DNA of 64,000 nucleotides from contig NC_092861.1 in assembly GCF_032062135.1 (NCBI RefSeq), positions 142,732,641 through 142,796,640 of the forward strand, given 5' to 3'. The notes under the pieces were generated by a model, which did no database searches, was not told the DNA's origin, and saw only the letters and a program-made list of their open reading frames with translations. The stretch comes from Pyxicephalus adspersus. Taxonomy: Eukaryota > Chordata > Amphibia > Anura > Pyxicephalidae. Positions 10,901-24,080 of this stretch are shown piece after piece. The translations under genes were made by a program, and so were the position numbers. Position 1 is the stretch's first letter. The number at the start of each line of letters is the position of its first letter.

Positions 10901-13514
10901 AGAAGAGATGATTAAATCCTGGTCCTCTAATGTTAGCCTTCTGCTCTTCAGACTGTTCACAGGTTCTTCAGTTGAAAAACTGTAGCTCACTGATCACCAA
11001 CATGAGGCTATTCACATAAATGAACTTGAAGAAGACAAGAGCCATTGTTGTTTGTCGGGCAATCAGGCTGGAGCCCGTGTGAATGAAACTATAGTTTCCC
11101 TACATGTGCTAGATTTACTAAACAGAGAATTAGCGTAATTTGCTAATTGAAGGAGAATTTGCATCAACAATTTGCACATTACACATGCAGATACATTGTG
11201 ATTGTGAACCGCAATCATCTGCTCTTTTGTCAATGTTCTCACCAGTTGTGATATGAATAAATAGGAAGTTTTTTGTTTCTTGCCGGGATGCACAAGGCAA
11301 CTTTTTTTCTATGGTTGCTACATATTCAGAGCAACACATTCGCTTAAAAAAATCCAAAATGATGCCTTATCTTTTTTTTTATTTAGAGATTTCAAGTATA
11401 ATTTGGACTCCCTTTTTAATAGTTTCAAGAATTTTTTTATGAAATAACCAACAATTAGAAAATGTCAGCAAGCCTAGTTGGAGCCAGCATTTTGTTGGGA
11501 CATTGGGGCACACAATGTTATATATATGCTTACATAGAATGTATTAATGACCCATCTTATAACCAGGGTCACTAAAAGCCTTTTTAAGCACAAAGCCTAT
11601 CATATATGTGCAAATATATAAAAAAAATCACACTTCCTTTACTTCATTTTTTAAACTATAAATATTTCAAAGCATTTTTCTAAAATAATTAGTTAGGACA
11701 TATATAATGGATAAACTTTTTGTTTTGAATAGAATATGATAAAACCCATTTCACTCATATACATACATGGCTGTCACCCGGACATTTATCCCCACTGGAA
11801 CATTTACTCTTACTTATTGTTTAGCTGACTCTGAAATGTTGAATTTCCCCTTACTATTAGTCAATGGGACAATGCTCAGTGCTAGAAATCAATGGTAAAT
11901 TATTATATGGGATACAAATGGCAAAAACAGTTTAACTGTGGATCTAATTCTTCCCAACTCTCTTGACATCTAAAAAAAGGATTTGTATGTCTTGTTCCAT
12001 AGTTGATAAATTGTTGATGGTATTTGCAAGCTGGGTTTTATTGTGTCCTGGTTTTATCTCTGGTTGATCAAGGGGTAAAGGAAAGCAAACTTTTAGAAAC
12101 TCCTCTTTCCTCTTTAGTACTAGAGCCAATCTTAACCAAATCCATGTGGTCCAATTGTCTGACCACTAAAGAAATATAAGTGGAAGAAAATCCACTTGTT
12201 GATGAAAAACAATATTATGAATCATTTGGAATTTTAAACATAAATACTGGGATGGATAAATTAAAGTATCTAAGCCACCGCAAAAAGCTGTATATTGCAA
12301 AGAATAGGAATTATGTAGTCCTTGGAGATAGCTAGGAACAAGGCAATTGATAAAACTGCAGCACAGAAAGCAGTAATTCCTCATAGAATTTCTAAGAAAG
12401 TAAAGCAGAAAAAAACTGAAAGCAGAATTATTTATTGTTGTGGCATTTCTGATTCTGATAGGATTTCTGAAATCAACAGGTATTTTTGGAACAGATATTA
12501 CAAAACACTTTCACTGGTATATTTACCAAGCCAAAAATGCCAAATAAGAGAGTCCACATACTCAATATTGTATGTAATCAGACTTGGTAGTCACTGGGTC
12601 TAGTTAGGAACCAAGACCAGCAAACATATGGAAGGAAATTGGTTAAATGAAGGTCCATCTACCATGGACATATACAGCAGAGCACCAAATGTTATTTGCT
12701 GATTTGCATGCCATAATTGGGAAGTTTTTCCTTAAATTGGGGGTGAGCCATCCCGTGGGAAACATTAATGATTCTCTGTGACTCCTAGAGAGTGGAAACA
12801 CGGGTTCTTTTTAATTGCTATTCAGTTAAACACTGCCGCGTGAACACACTACAGATGTCTTCGCTTATCTTTCCAGAACAATCGATCCTTCTTTGCCTGT
12901 TCTGTCTCTGCAGGACAAAAGAGATGATGGAGCACAATTAGGAAAATTAAACAGTAAAAGTCCTCTATTGCACACTTCTGCAGAAAGTACAGTGGAACAC
13001 AACTGCAGGCAGAATTCCCTATTGTTGTGGCATTTGAGTATACAAAATTATTCATGTCATGCTTTTCAAAGCAGTTATCTCATACATGTACATATTTTAT
13101 AACCCAGGCCGGCCAATGTAAAGTGCGCCCAGCCGATAATTCATATGCAGCCGTTTGTTATTCGTGCTGGCATATTATGCAAATTCTAAAGAGCACCTGG
13201 CTAGCTAAGATCATATATGTTATGGATGCTTAGTATATAGTTAAAAAAAAAGAGGTACGAAGCTATAAAGTGCATATTTTACACAGCTTTTAGTGTTTCC
13301 TGTAAACCTAATGATAGGGCATGCAAAGCTCCTACATACCTAGGTAGTGGGGGATCTTGCTCATTTTCCCCTCCATTACCTATTGGCCTATCACTATGAT
13401 GGCTGCCTTGCTCGCCATAAAGGAGGTGGGGAGGTAAAAAGGGTGATCAGGCATTAAGGAAATGCCCAGACCCTTAGTCCAGCAGAGAATAAACTAGAAT
13501 AATTCCACCCCTAC

Positions 13515-14030
13515 ATGTCCCCAGAGACCACAAAACTCCTTGTACACGCTCTTATCATCTCTTGTCTGGACTACTGTAACCTCCTCCTCTCTGGTATTCC
13601 ACAAACCCGACTCTCTCCTCTACAATCTATTATGAATGCGGCAGCCAGACTCATCCATCCTTCCCTCCGCTCCTCTTCCGCTGCATCTCTTTGCAGATCT
13701 CTACACTGGGTTCCATTTCACCTTAGAATCAAATTCAGGCTTCTGTGCTTTGCCTTCAAATCCCTCCACAGTTCTTGTCCCACTTACATTTCTGACCTGA
13801 TAGAAAAATACTCCCCTAGCCATTCTCTCCGCTCCTCCAATGACCTACTAATGACTTCCTCACTCATAACCTCATCACACACATGGCTACAAGACTTTTC
13901 TAGAGCTGTCCCTAATCCCTGGAATGGTCTTCCTCGTCCTATTCGGCTTGCTCCTGCTTTCTGCTGATTTAATAGAGCACTCAAAACCCATTTTTTCAAA
14001 CTTGCCTACCCATCTTCTTCTGTCCTTTGA
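13515..14030 (+). pseudogene. L2-like reverse-transcriptase C-terminal remnant
   Basis: The frame contains the typical L2/CR1 tail motifs in order: LLVHALIISCLDYCNLLLSG, NAAARLIHPS, SLHWVPFHLRIKFRLL, FKSLHSSCPTYISDLI, SRAVPNPWNGLPRPIRLAPA. A TGA at 13965-13967 interrupts it. The same frame then continues FNRALKTHFFKLAYP to a second stop at 14028-14030, as expected for this family. The remnant therefore has a single nonsense mutation near its end but no frameshift. The catalytic polymerase part is absent, so it cannot act. Confidence 0.88.
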
Positions 14031-14230
14031 CACTGTCACTACTTCCCACCACTACATATCTCCCATCCTATTGTGTGTTAATTCCCCCACCTCCTAGATT
14101 GTAAGCTCTTTGGGGCAGGGTCCTCCCCTCCAGTGTCATTGTCTGTATCTGTCTGTCATTTACAACCCCTATATAATGTACAGCGCTGCTATATTGCTAT
14201 GAAAATCCTATTTACTAATAATAATAATAA
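13515..14230 (+). mobile_element. 5'-truncated L2-like non-LTR retrotransposon
   Basis: It is the 3' end of a LINE: the reverse-transcriptase C-terminal region (13515-14030), then a short 3' UTR with 'gattgtaagctctttggggc', 'gtacagcgctgct' and an (AATA/ATA) tail ending near 14230. L2/CR1-class elements end in short microsatellite tails and are usually 5'-truncated, as here. An in-frame stop (TAA at 13500-13502) precedes the coding remnant. It sits in sense orientation within a PROX1 intron. Confidence 0.88.
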
Positions 14231-17200
14231 CATGGAAAGTTCACAATGCATGGTGGCCCCAAAAATATTGTCCCGCAAACTTTTAGGTGATATATCCCTG
14301 GATCAGGACAGGTAAATATAAGTTTGGCAGGGGGTTGGGGGTGCAAAGAACTCTACACATTGCTGCATGTTCTGATGTATTATAAACCTAAAGGAGAAAT
14401 AAGTTGACCTCCTCAGTTTTCTGCTGCACTCCGCTTATGGGCAGGGGGCGATGACCTAGTTGTCTTACTTAACCAAAGTAGAAAAAATTGTGGTCACCAG
14501 CTGTGTAAATCTCAAAATGACAAAGTCTTTAGACGCTCCTACATATGTATTTCCACTGCTTTATTATCTCTTTGCCCAGTGCTTGGTTTTAAACTTATCT
14601 CAGGTTTTTAAGCCTCAAAACTTCTTCCATCAGGAAGTGTGTGCTGGCCTTTCTGCCGATGATCCCGTCTCCTTGTTGTTTGCTTATGTTGTTCCCGTAT
14701 GCCAGTATCTCTCACTTCAACAAAGATTTCAGGCAAAAAAAGCTTTAAATCTCTCTTCACACTCTGTTGCTAAACGATGGCATGCGCAATCACTTTTTCT
14801 CGCCCTCATTAGGTCATTCATGGCCATTCTAGAAAGCCAAAAAAAAAATACTCTTTCTATTTTTTTTCGTTCTCTACAGTACTCCAGTCCATGTGAGACA
14901 ATGTCTTGTAACAATACAGGAGCCTAATCTCCATGTCAAAGCAATTTTCATTCCCCAGTGCACAGGCTGCTATCATTTTGTAATGTTTTGTTTCTTGTCT
15001 TGAAAGAATTAAAAAAGGAACAGTAAGCCGTCACGGGGGCCCTGTCGTCCTTATCTCAGTGTCTGGAAATTTTGGACAGTGTATTCTACTGCTCAGATAA
15101 AATGGAAAAAAAAAAGAAGTCCAAGTTCAGCAAATCGTAATGGCTTTAAGTTCTATAGAGATCGGCAAAAACCAGAAGATCAGATAAAGCGGGGTCCTTT
15201 AGTTGTCTTTTTAATCAGGATCCCCGCAAGGCTGAAAAGAGACAGAACAGACACGCAGAGGGAAAATATAATTCTTGGATAGGTTAAGTACATGTTTGAA
15301 CTCTTGCAAGCAGAAGAGATTTGATGATGACTTAATCATTTTTCGGTCAATTATCTGCAAGGACCCTTGCAACTGCATGGCAATTATGATGCAAGATGGC
15401 CTTCTGGGACAAACACCAGTCTCCCTGCCTCTGTTTCCTGAGATTCCCTGCCACGAATCCTCATTCACTTCATTATCTCTGTTAACATAGGACGAACTTT
15501 CTGTGCAGTAATTACAGCCCCAGTGCACACTTTAGCTGTCATCTTGATGGAGGCCTGGATGTCCTCACTGCAGCCTCGGATAAGTGGTCTTTGTTGATTT
15601 TTGATTAATGTACATGTCTTCCTGGAGCTTAGGAAAAGTGAATGCTTGTGATGACAAAAGGCAAAGGGAGGGAGGGGGTGGCTGCTTACATATCAGCTTG
15701 CTTGATTTAAAGCTTCAACTTTATTGGCTTTGGCATGGCAAGCTAGAGTCTCATCTGTTCTTTCAAGGGAAATTCTAGATAAATACATGGCACTTGTGTG
15801 CAAAAGAATATCTGAAGGTTCTGCTAATACTTGGCAATTTGCTTTCAAGGGTGCTGTGACCACAGCTGTATACATAAAACTTTCATATTCATATGAAAGA
15901 TGTTCATTGGTGATGCACTTGTTGATGGCAGAGGCAACAACCATCTTGCTTGCTCAAAGTAACTCTTAAAGGACCCTCCTGACCTAATATATTAACCTTT
16001 CTTGGAAACATCCTATGCTCTATTGGAGCCCTTAAAAAAATTAGTAAGGGGAGTATGTGATCCCGTGCCAGAATGCAGCTCTTGAACCTGAATCATCACT
16101 GTCAAGGAGGATGATGTCAACCCTGTAAAAAACTCCAACACCATTCACCAAGGAACTTATACAAGGATAGAACTCCCAGCCCAGACAAAGTAATAGGGTA
16201 CGGACCAAATGACCGGTATGACATAGGTTATGATGTAGGGTTAGCCATGCCTAATTGCCACCATTAACAGCCCAACAACCTGGTGACATTCTTTTACTTT
16301 GGTTTACATTGCTATTTGTTCAGTGAGGATTTCCTGAGTAGATATATTGTAAATGTGGGGCACAAACACAAAGTTTTCAAGGATCCCAGGTACTGGGTTG
16401 TAAATTAGCCACCTTTCTATCATAGTGGATGTAGTAAAAGTTAATTATTTAAAGGATAAGTGTAGGTTTATGTAATCACCACTCCCTACCTTGACTTTCC
16501 CATCCTATTGTACGCCAATCCAGATACCTGCAATTCCCACTTTGAAGACCATGAAGGTTATGGAACGACAACCCCCTATGGTTTTCAAAGTAGATGATTT
16601 CTCCTTCAGGTTTAATGGACAGCACAAGCCCTGTAGGCCTGTAGGACCAGGCTGTGGCCAGTGGAAGAGAAGGGTACCAGCTCAGCTGATCTATGTGGGT
16701 ATCTGTATAATGGGCTGGCTTTTGAAAGGAGCAAAGAAGGTGCAAAAATGCCCCTATACATAGAGTGATTTCCAAAGTTTTTCACAATATAATTCATACA
16801 AATTAAAGAAAGATTCCTTAAAGGTCAATTGGTATGGCCATGGGTGCTGACCCGTGTTGCCTCACCTGAACATTTGCCTTAAAATAGATTATTGGGATTA
16901 TCTAATCTAAAGCACTCACTGCTGTAGAATGGAAGTTCCTGGTAAATGTATGCAAATAAACTCCTCCAGAAAGAAAAAGAACTTCAAGGTAACACAATAT
17001 TTTTATGGCACTCATAAGGGGAAGTGGTTTGTAAGGCTGTAAGTGATCACATACCTGTAGCTAAAAAAAAAAGCAAAAAGAACAACCATTTTATTTATTG
17101 CTCATGATTTCTGATCTAGCTGAACATTTTTTTCCCAATACAAACACACAAGTATTGTGCAGCTCCTGAGGAGTGCAGCTAAACTCCAGAAAATGCAATA

Positions 17201-17659
17201 AAATTGGACTTTAATCCTCTGTACTTAGATGTGGTTATTGTATTAGCTTTCTTTTTTTACCTCTTTTTTATCTGGTAATTCAGTCACTAATCTTGGTGAC
17301 ATGTACTGTGCTATATCTATAGGTAAGCAGTGTGTTGTCATGTTAGAAAGACAGAACCCCCTCAATTTCCTCAATTCCATAATATAATGGGGGAGAAGCT
17401 GTTCACAAAAGTAGCCTGTGCAGGTTTTATAATATTCCAGACAGGATTTTTTTTTTGCACTTATTGATCATATATTACAAAGCACTGTTAGTAATATATT
17501 CAACAGATGAAAAGGGAGCACATAAGTGGCATTTTATAAAATACATTTTCTAAAAGAACTGCCTTTCTATATAGTAAGGGATAAAGAATTCAAACAAGTT
17601 TAAATAAAGGACTTTGTGTACTAAATTCTTATCTTTTATAATCGTTTTTAACCATGTGT

Positions 17660-18260
17660 ATCAGAGTGCAGTAAATGACCCCTGTAACGACTCCCAGAAA
17701 ATGGCCTTGCCATTCTTGATGTAATGAAACCGAATAACTGAGCGAAGTTTATGGGAACAGCCTAATGAGAAAGCATGGCAACAAATGACATCTTAGCACA
17801 GCTTCCACTAAAGTTCAATTGAGATTATTATCTGTGCCAGCAGTGCCATCCCAGCACACAGATGTAGAGGAGGCTCGCGTTACCAAATGTTTTCATTGTG
17901 CGTTAGAGATTACCTTCTATATAAAGTGTATCTCGAGAGACCTGAGGAGGATAAACATGACTGCCTTTTTAGAGCACAAGATTGCACGGCCAACCTTGCC
18001 TCTCCTTCGAAGCTGTCCTAAGCCGCAGCTGTACCTTTGTATTATCTCCAGTAACAGAGCACGTCTGCGTGTCACTCTTATTATAGTTTACTTGACTTCA
18101 CAGGGATCTAGGTTTTATTAATAGCCTGAACAATGCCACATGTGCTTGTCTTTGTCATGGAGATTTACATATAAATATTATGGCTGAGCATTGTTTTCCG
18201 TCGTTCTTATATTAGCTTAAGCCGGAGCTGACGGACGTCCCAAGTTGCCTGTCTACGCTT
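17660..18260. promoter_or_regulatory. Candidate conserved non-coding block
   Basis: About 600 bases lack repeat signatures and have scattered CpGs (for example 'taacgactcccagaaaatgg' near 17686, 'ctcgcgttacc' near 17875, 'gacggacgtcc' near 18230). An enhancer role in this PROX1 intron is an inference. Confidence 0.28.
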
Positions 18261-19122
18261 GACTTCAAGCTGAACTCCAAGCAGATATTTAATAAAAACA
18301 CCAATGATTATAGCTATGTTATTATGAAACTTAAGAAATAGGAAAACTAAGAATAACGGAATAACGGAATTCCCAGGTGCATGTGCCAAGTTATGTATAG
18401 GTTTGATTGTTATTTTTTAAAGTTGGCCCTGGCACAAGCTGCAAGAAGGAGTGGTAGGCTGGGTAGGTATAACATACAAGCATTCATATTTGGGGTCTAA
18501 TATGTCATTGGAAGTACAAGGGTAAAATTTGAGCCTAAAGATTTGGTTAATATTTTAGTTTTTGAGTTAAAAAAGTTATTAAAATGTGTTTACTTGTTTT
18601 GGTGACCTTAAAAAGGTTAGACTTTCTGTAGGCTGTTAATGCTGTACTTCTTTAGGGAACTTTTTCTTCATGTCATACTTACTGGTTATAACTGATAGAG
18701 GAAGCAATAAAACATGATAGGGGTTCCAATTGTTAGCTGCTCTTCTACAAGAATTGGGTAAACATCTACTTTAAAGAACGAGAGCACCTATGTAATTAAG
18801 AAAAACGGCAAATCAAACGTTAACTTCCTTATCAGACCATATTCTTAGGTTTCTAGAAAGGACTTCCTTGTGACTCCATATCAGAAAGGAATTGAATAGG
18901 AAGACAATTATAAAGAATGTAAAGAAAAAATCCATCCTAAGCATCACTTCATTAGCAGTCATGAACCGGTCACAAATACAAGGATTTCAGTGGTGGCAGT
19001 ATTCCTGCTTATGTTCAAATCTGAGCTGTGGGAAAGCTTGGTACAACTCCTAAAGTATAGGAAATGTAAAGAAATGTCATATTTTAAACCTGGACTTAAA
19101 TATATTATGCTAAGATGTAGTT

Positions 19123-19139
19123 TATATATATATATATAT
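19123..19139. repeat. (TA)n run just before PROX1 exon
   Basis: A short TA run sits about 40 bases upstream of the acceptor at 19177. Confidence 0.75.
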
Positions 19140-19177
19140 CAATAGCATATCACATGATCTTCTTACTTGTGTTTCAG

Positions 19178-19372
19178 TTCAACAGGTGCATTACCTCCCA
19201 GCTCATCAAGTGGTTCAGCAACTTCCGAGAGTTTTACTACATCCAGATGGAGAAGTATGCCAGACAAGCCATCAATGATGGGGTGACCAGCACTGACGAA
19301 CTGTCCATTACACGGGACTGTGAGCTCTACCGAGCCCTCAACATGCACTACAACAAAGCCAATGACTTTGAG
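19178..19372 (+). CDS. PROX1: PROX1 coding exon (homeodomain core into Prospero domain)
   Basis: It encodes 65 residues, from [20 protein letters not shown] to [16 protein letters not shown], joining in frame to the exons on either side (acceptor tttcag|TTC, donor GAG|gtacgt; both phase 0). The recognition-helix sequence [10 protein letters not shown] is intact, including the Asn and Arg (exon residues 15 and 17) known in this family to contact DNA. The second half enters the Prospero domain, which packs against the homeodomain into one fold and, in fly Prospero, covers a nuclear export signal. Compared with the human sequence as I remember it, the only change here is Glu to Asp in TST(E/D)ELS (codon GAC at 19295-19297), a mild substitution. 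If the donor were skipped, the frame would stop at 19438. Confidence 0.98.
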
Positions 19373-21229
19373 GTACGTGCTCTACTTGTATATCCCCTAC
19401 ATTATCACACCTCACCTCACCTCACCTCATACCTATAAGTCCAGTGCAGTCAATGGACTGTTAAGCGATTTCCATATCTAGCCTGACATGGGTGTCAAAA
19501 ACCACTTGAATATCCCACATCTATCACCTTGGCTCATCGTGCTTATATATCACATATTGTTGACCATAGAGGGAGAAGTCTTCTTGTCTTTTTTTTTAAT
19601 TTTGGATAGAGCAGGTAAGGTTTTAGGTTGGTGTAGGTAAGTCATGGATGAATAAAAGATGAACACCTGTTCTAACCCATCATTGCTTTTTCCAAAACTG
19701 AAACATAGGCCTTACCTGGTTACTTCCACCATCTTGAGATACTTCTGTGTGCAACTTTTAGCTGCTTACAGGGATCATTGTGTTTGTACTCTTTAGTCTA
19801 GGTCTATTAAATGCTTCTATGGTAATATACAAATTTGCAATAAAGAGAAGCAGTTATATGTATGCTATATGAGAATGAAGTCACATCATTTACCTGCCTA
19901 TAAACCATGCCTAGAAGGCAAGCAATACCCACTGATCAATTTGCAGCTACTAAAGCAGCCAGAAGCTATGTCTGACATAGACAATGTAGTTGCACTTCCC
20001 TATCTGGTCCGAAACCCCAACCGATAAGGAGCTTTATTCCAGGCCAAACGTTTCAAATGGTGCCAAGGAAAATAAGCACCATCATACAATGGCCAGTAGA
20101 CTGAAAAATGCAAGTTCCCCATCCGGCTTCAATAGTCATTGTTTTCAGTTCTCCTCACCTCATGGCCTGGGCTGTATTAGACATTTCATTACCTAGCCCT
20201 TATATCAGTTCCTCCTTCTTTGTCATGGGATTATTGGAGGTAACATAAAGTCTGCTTTTGTGCAGAACTACTTTTCAACTATAAAGGCCAGCAAGAAGAG
20301 AAATGAGTGATGGTTTCATGTTTCCTGAGCTATATGTCTTTGGACTCTTTTCAACACCCCTTACCTTTCACTTCTTCTACAAATGGAAAATGGTATTACA
20401 ATTTGTATATTTGTCATCATGATTCATCTCACTTTAACCCCCTGTCCAAGCAATATGGTTAATACAGCCTTGCCACTAAAGCCCCCCCAAAACACTAAAA
20501 TCCAACCATAAATTTCTCACTTTGTTATATATTCTCACCAATTTTACACTTGATATAGTTTCCAGGTCTCAGGGGAACCCTACTAAAACCAGTATATTAG
20601 GAGTAATGGGGAATTCCAGCTAAAACTAATTATTTATTGGGGGTAAAAGTCTCACATTGGTAGCCAGGATGTTCACCCGTACAGTGTTGGATAGAACACC
20701 ACCCTTATAGACTACCTAAAAGATTAAGAGGAAAATTAAATAAGAAGAGCGAATAAAGAGGGTTTTTTTAGGCTTTTTGATTGTGATTTAATTTTGCTCT
20801 CATGACAACTTAGGGGCTGTCTAAAATACTACAACAGTAACTAATCCATACCATATACTACACTCTTTAAAAATTACCTAACAGATTGTTGGTGTCATGC
20901 AACTTGCTTTAGCAAGTAGTAATGGCCCCATATCTATGCAGGCATTATCAAATAGGAGATTAACAGTTGCAGGGACCCCTATCATCCGTTGAGGAACCCT
21001 GGTGGAGAATTGCTCAGCTACAGGGTGGCCACAAGAACAACTGCTCACTAGTCCTTTGCTCTATGCCTCCCTACTTACTGGGCATAGTTTCCAAAGTTCT
21101 AGGATGTAAATTCTAAGATGTAAGTTTCAAGGGATGGCAAAAAAAAAACATTCCAGAGATCTCCACAATAACAGATATAAACATCTGACTTTGATATCTT
21201 CTACATGAACCTGAGCAAACCATCTCTTC

Positions 21230-21740
21230 TAATACACATGTGGCGTTGCGTCACTTTGGGTTCATGCTCTTGTTCAGCTGAGGGTGTCTGATCTATGCCT
21301 GCTGATTACGGCATTAACCTTCCTCCTTATTCCTACAGCAAGAAATAAAAATCGGCAGCTAATGATGAAATTGGAGACGGATGGTTTTTTAGCAAACGGA
21401 GCATTTGCCATATTTAGCCTCGTCCCTTTCCTTGCAGACACAATTTGCTGATCTTTCAACGTGATTAAAGCTGGAGAGGAGGCTGTTTCAGTAAAAATCA
21501 CCGGCATGCTCTTCAGATGCTTCTTTTACCCCAGCGTGCTTTTCAAACGCACTTGACTTTCACTTCCACTGACGATATAGGTTAAGGACCAGAGATGATT
21601 AAGCAGTGAACTTGTCCCGTCATAAACCGTGTCAGTGACTTGCCATTCCCTGTAGTGTGCCCTGCGTCAGGCAGTTAAAAGCAAAGTCACATTTGATGTA
21701 GGAGAAGATTTTGGCCTTGTCATTTTAGCGGTAGCCTTAT
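21230..21740. promoter_or_regulatory. Candidate conserved non-coding block
   Basis: Repeat-free sequence with several CpGs ('gtggcgttgcgtcac' near 21240, 'gattacggcattaacc' near 21303) and ATTA/TAAT motifs. The call rests on composition and intronic context only. Confidence 0.25.
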
Positions 21741-22879
21741 GGCCAATACCCAGCGGTGCTTACTCTGCTAGAATACAATGGCTCCCATTATTCTATGCTG
21801 ATGACCAAAATTTTATACATTTACATTTTGACACATGGGGAGAAGGTGGGGAGAGGGGATAAGAAATGCAAAATAATTCATTGCTGAATTCTGTTTTACA
21901 GCAAATACATAGGGATCTTGTTTGTTTTGTTGATCTTGTAATTGGTTTTTAAGATTTAGGGAAAATGGAAACAGCAGCAGTACTCCCTGAGCTTTCTACA
22001 ATTTGAGGGTGGTCAGTTAGAAGATCAACACTTAACTATAGTCAGTATAAGTAACACAATTGTAAATATTTATTAAAAAATATAATGTAATTGAGTTCCA
22101 TGTAGAATTATGGGACATGGTCTATAGATGTGACAGTAGTGATAAATGGAGTCACAATTTTTAATGTGGTTGCAGGACCTAATGTCCTGAAAAACTTTGC
22201 ATTCAGCATTGTAAAGTGTAGGAATCGTGTGTATTGTACGGGAATCCACTGCAACCAGAAATGATCCTAATTAACTGAGCTCACAGCAATCAAGTAACAA
22301 CATTTTGCATATCTTTGTAGCTCTTTGCGTGACCTTCTGAATAAATATTAATGTATGTGTGCGTTCGGGGGTCTGTGTTTGTCATTAATACACAACGAGT
22401 GTAATCTGCTGTTTTCCAAGCAAGCAACAGGTGTAGGAGCCAGCAAGCTCTGGCCACGTCCATATGTTTTAAGATCTGAAATTCCTCCCAAGACACAATA
22501 TTGTTTATGCCTAAACTTATGGGCATGCACTTTTAGTTCTGCCTATTATTCCAACAAATCTTATCCTATGGAACACTTAGCAGTTTATTTACCAAAGAAA
22601 TATAGGCTGTTCACATAGCAAAGTGAAATAATCCCTTGCAAGAAATACTACACTTAGCTTAATATGTGAAATGAAGCCTTGCTGGCTTCAATTTTTCTAA
22701 TCATGTGCAAGAAAAATCCTGATTTTTTACATTTTCCTTGCATGTGTTTGGATATTCTTTGCAAAATGAATTTTCACCACATTTATGAAGCTAAGTGAAT
22801 AATCCCTAGCAAGAAGGCAAATCACCTTGGTAAGTGAATAGCCTTCTTTAATTAATTCCACCTGTAGAGCCAAAGTCCA

Positions 22880-24080
22880 AGTCATCTCTGCCCTGATAGT
22901 GGTATTCTCTTCTATTCAATAATTCTATTTATCTCTCATCGCTACCTTATTGTTCCCCTGACGTTCACCGATCACCGTAAGGGACCACGCAGTGCGGTTT
23001 GTCCTCTTTGTTTTAACGTCAGTCATTACGCTTGTGTCTTTCTCTTGTCATCCCTCTTTATTTCACATCATCGGCTCCATCCGAAAGCCCTGTGAGATCC
23101 ACTTTAAACCTCCTTACTCAACGTCTATTAGTTCTACCATATCGTGACCTTTTTTCAACATCCTTAAAGAAAAAGATACAGTGTAACATTGCTTTACTTT
23201 CCTTATTGTCCTTTGTTGAGCCGAACAAAGCCTTTTCCACAGTGGCTATAGCCCATAATTATACAGCTTTCAATAGCAGTGTCTTGGCACATATCAAAGT
23301 TCAGAGGAGCCTTTGGAATAAAAAAGATGTTTTGTGGCAGCCTAGGGAGGGTCTCATCTTTCCTTCAGAAAATAGTTCAAGGCTCTTCTGTCAAGCTTCC
23401 CTACTTAGAGCTTTCTCTCCTCCTGCTTCATAAAGTTTAAAGGGGATTCAGTGGAGTCCTGTGATCTCTTTCCTTTGAAAGATTGTGCACAGAGCAGGCC
23501 TTTGACTTCAAGAGTTCACAGATTCCATGTCTTTAGGTATCATATGTCTGACCTTATCAGTTACTCCATTTAATGTAGGAGAAAAAGTCCCAGCGCTTTG
23601 TGTCGCTCTGTTTTGCATCTGTGAAATGATTTGGTGAAAGGAGTGTCCTTTTTAATACGCCATTTCTGGCTGTAACCTACCCTGTGGATCTTTTGGAGGG
23701 AGGGAGAGAAAAAGTGCGGTCTTGTGTCTTGTCTACGGATGATTTCACAGGCAGAATACAATTATGCAATAACAGAACCCCATACAAAACAAACTTCTTT
23801 TTTTTTCTTGCACTCCGTCTTCCCACCTCTATTTGATACTTCGCCTGCTACGGCTATTGCTTCTCCCCTCCTGCGCAGACAACCGCCAACGCATCGTGCC
23901 TGGGCAGCAGTAGGCTTTCCCTTGCTGTGACCTACCCTTAAGGCCCTGGTAATTAATTGTCCTTTGGAGATGAGGAAAGTTCAAAGGCAGTATGCACGGG
24001 TGATGCTCATTGTCTGACAATCACATCCCCTTCATTGCACATAAAGGTTATCAATAGGCCTAGCATGGGCCTATTTCTCA
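22880..24080. promoter_or_regulatory. Candidate conserved non-coding region
   Basis: About 1.2 kb is rich in unique-looking sequence with scattered CpGs ('gacgttcaccgatcaccgta' near 22960, 'caacgcatcgtgcctgg' near 23887) and 'ggtaattaattgtcctttgg' near 23948. A 133-codon open frame at 23032-23433 lies inside but resembles no known protein. A regulatory function is inferred, not shown. Confidence 0.25.

Larger units (their letters stand above)
3151..19177 (+). other. PROX1: PROX1 intron, about 16.0 kb
   Basis: It is bounded by gtaagt at 3151 and by tttcag ending at 19177. It contains an (AT)n run at 4783-4818, a hairpin MITE (7710-7925), an L2-like LINE tail (13515-14230) and a (TA)n run at 19123-19139. 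Repeat-free, CpG-bearing blocks at about 4120-4620, 5530-5940 and 17660-18260 look like candidate regulatory DNA. The rest (6-7.6 kb, 8-13.4 kb, 14.3-17.6 kb, 18.4-19.1 kb) shows no convincing gene, RNA or recognisable element. Open frames there (for example 14460-14927 and 15724-15969) match no family I know. Confidence 0.93.

Noticed and set aside
14460..14927. 155-codon open frame on the plus strand
   Set aside because: It has no recognisable domain, no splice-site context and low-complexity stretches. It is expected by chance in 64 kb of intronic sequence.
15693..15969. Overlapping open frames on both strands
   Set aside because: Short, mutually overlapping, without family motifs; more likely chance.
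23032..23433. 133-codon open frame on the plus strand
   Set aside because: The protein resembles no family I know and the region looks like non-coding unique DNA.
23437..23460. TTAAAGGGGATTC as a MITE end
   Set aside because: Only the first few bases fit the terminus and no partner was found, so chance is likely.
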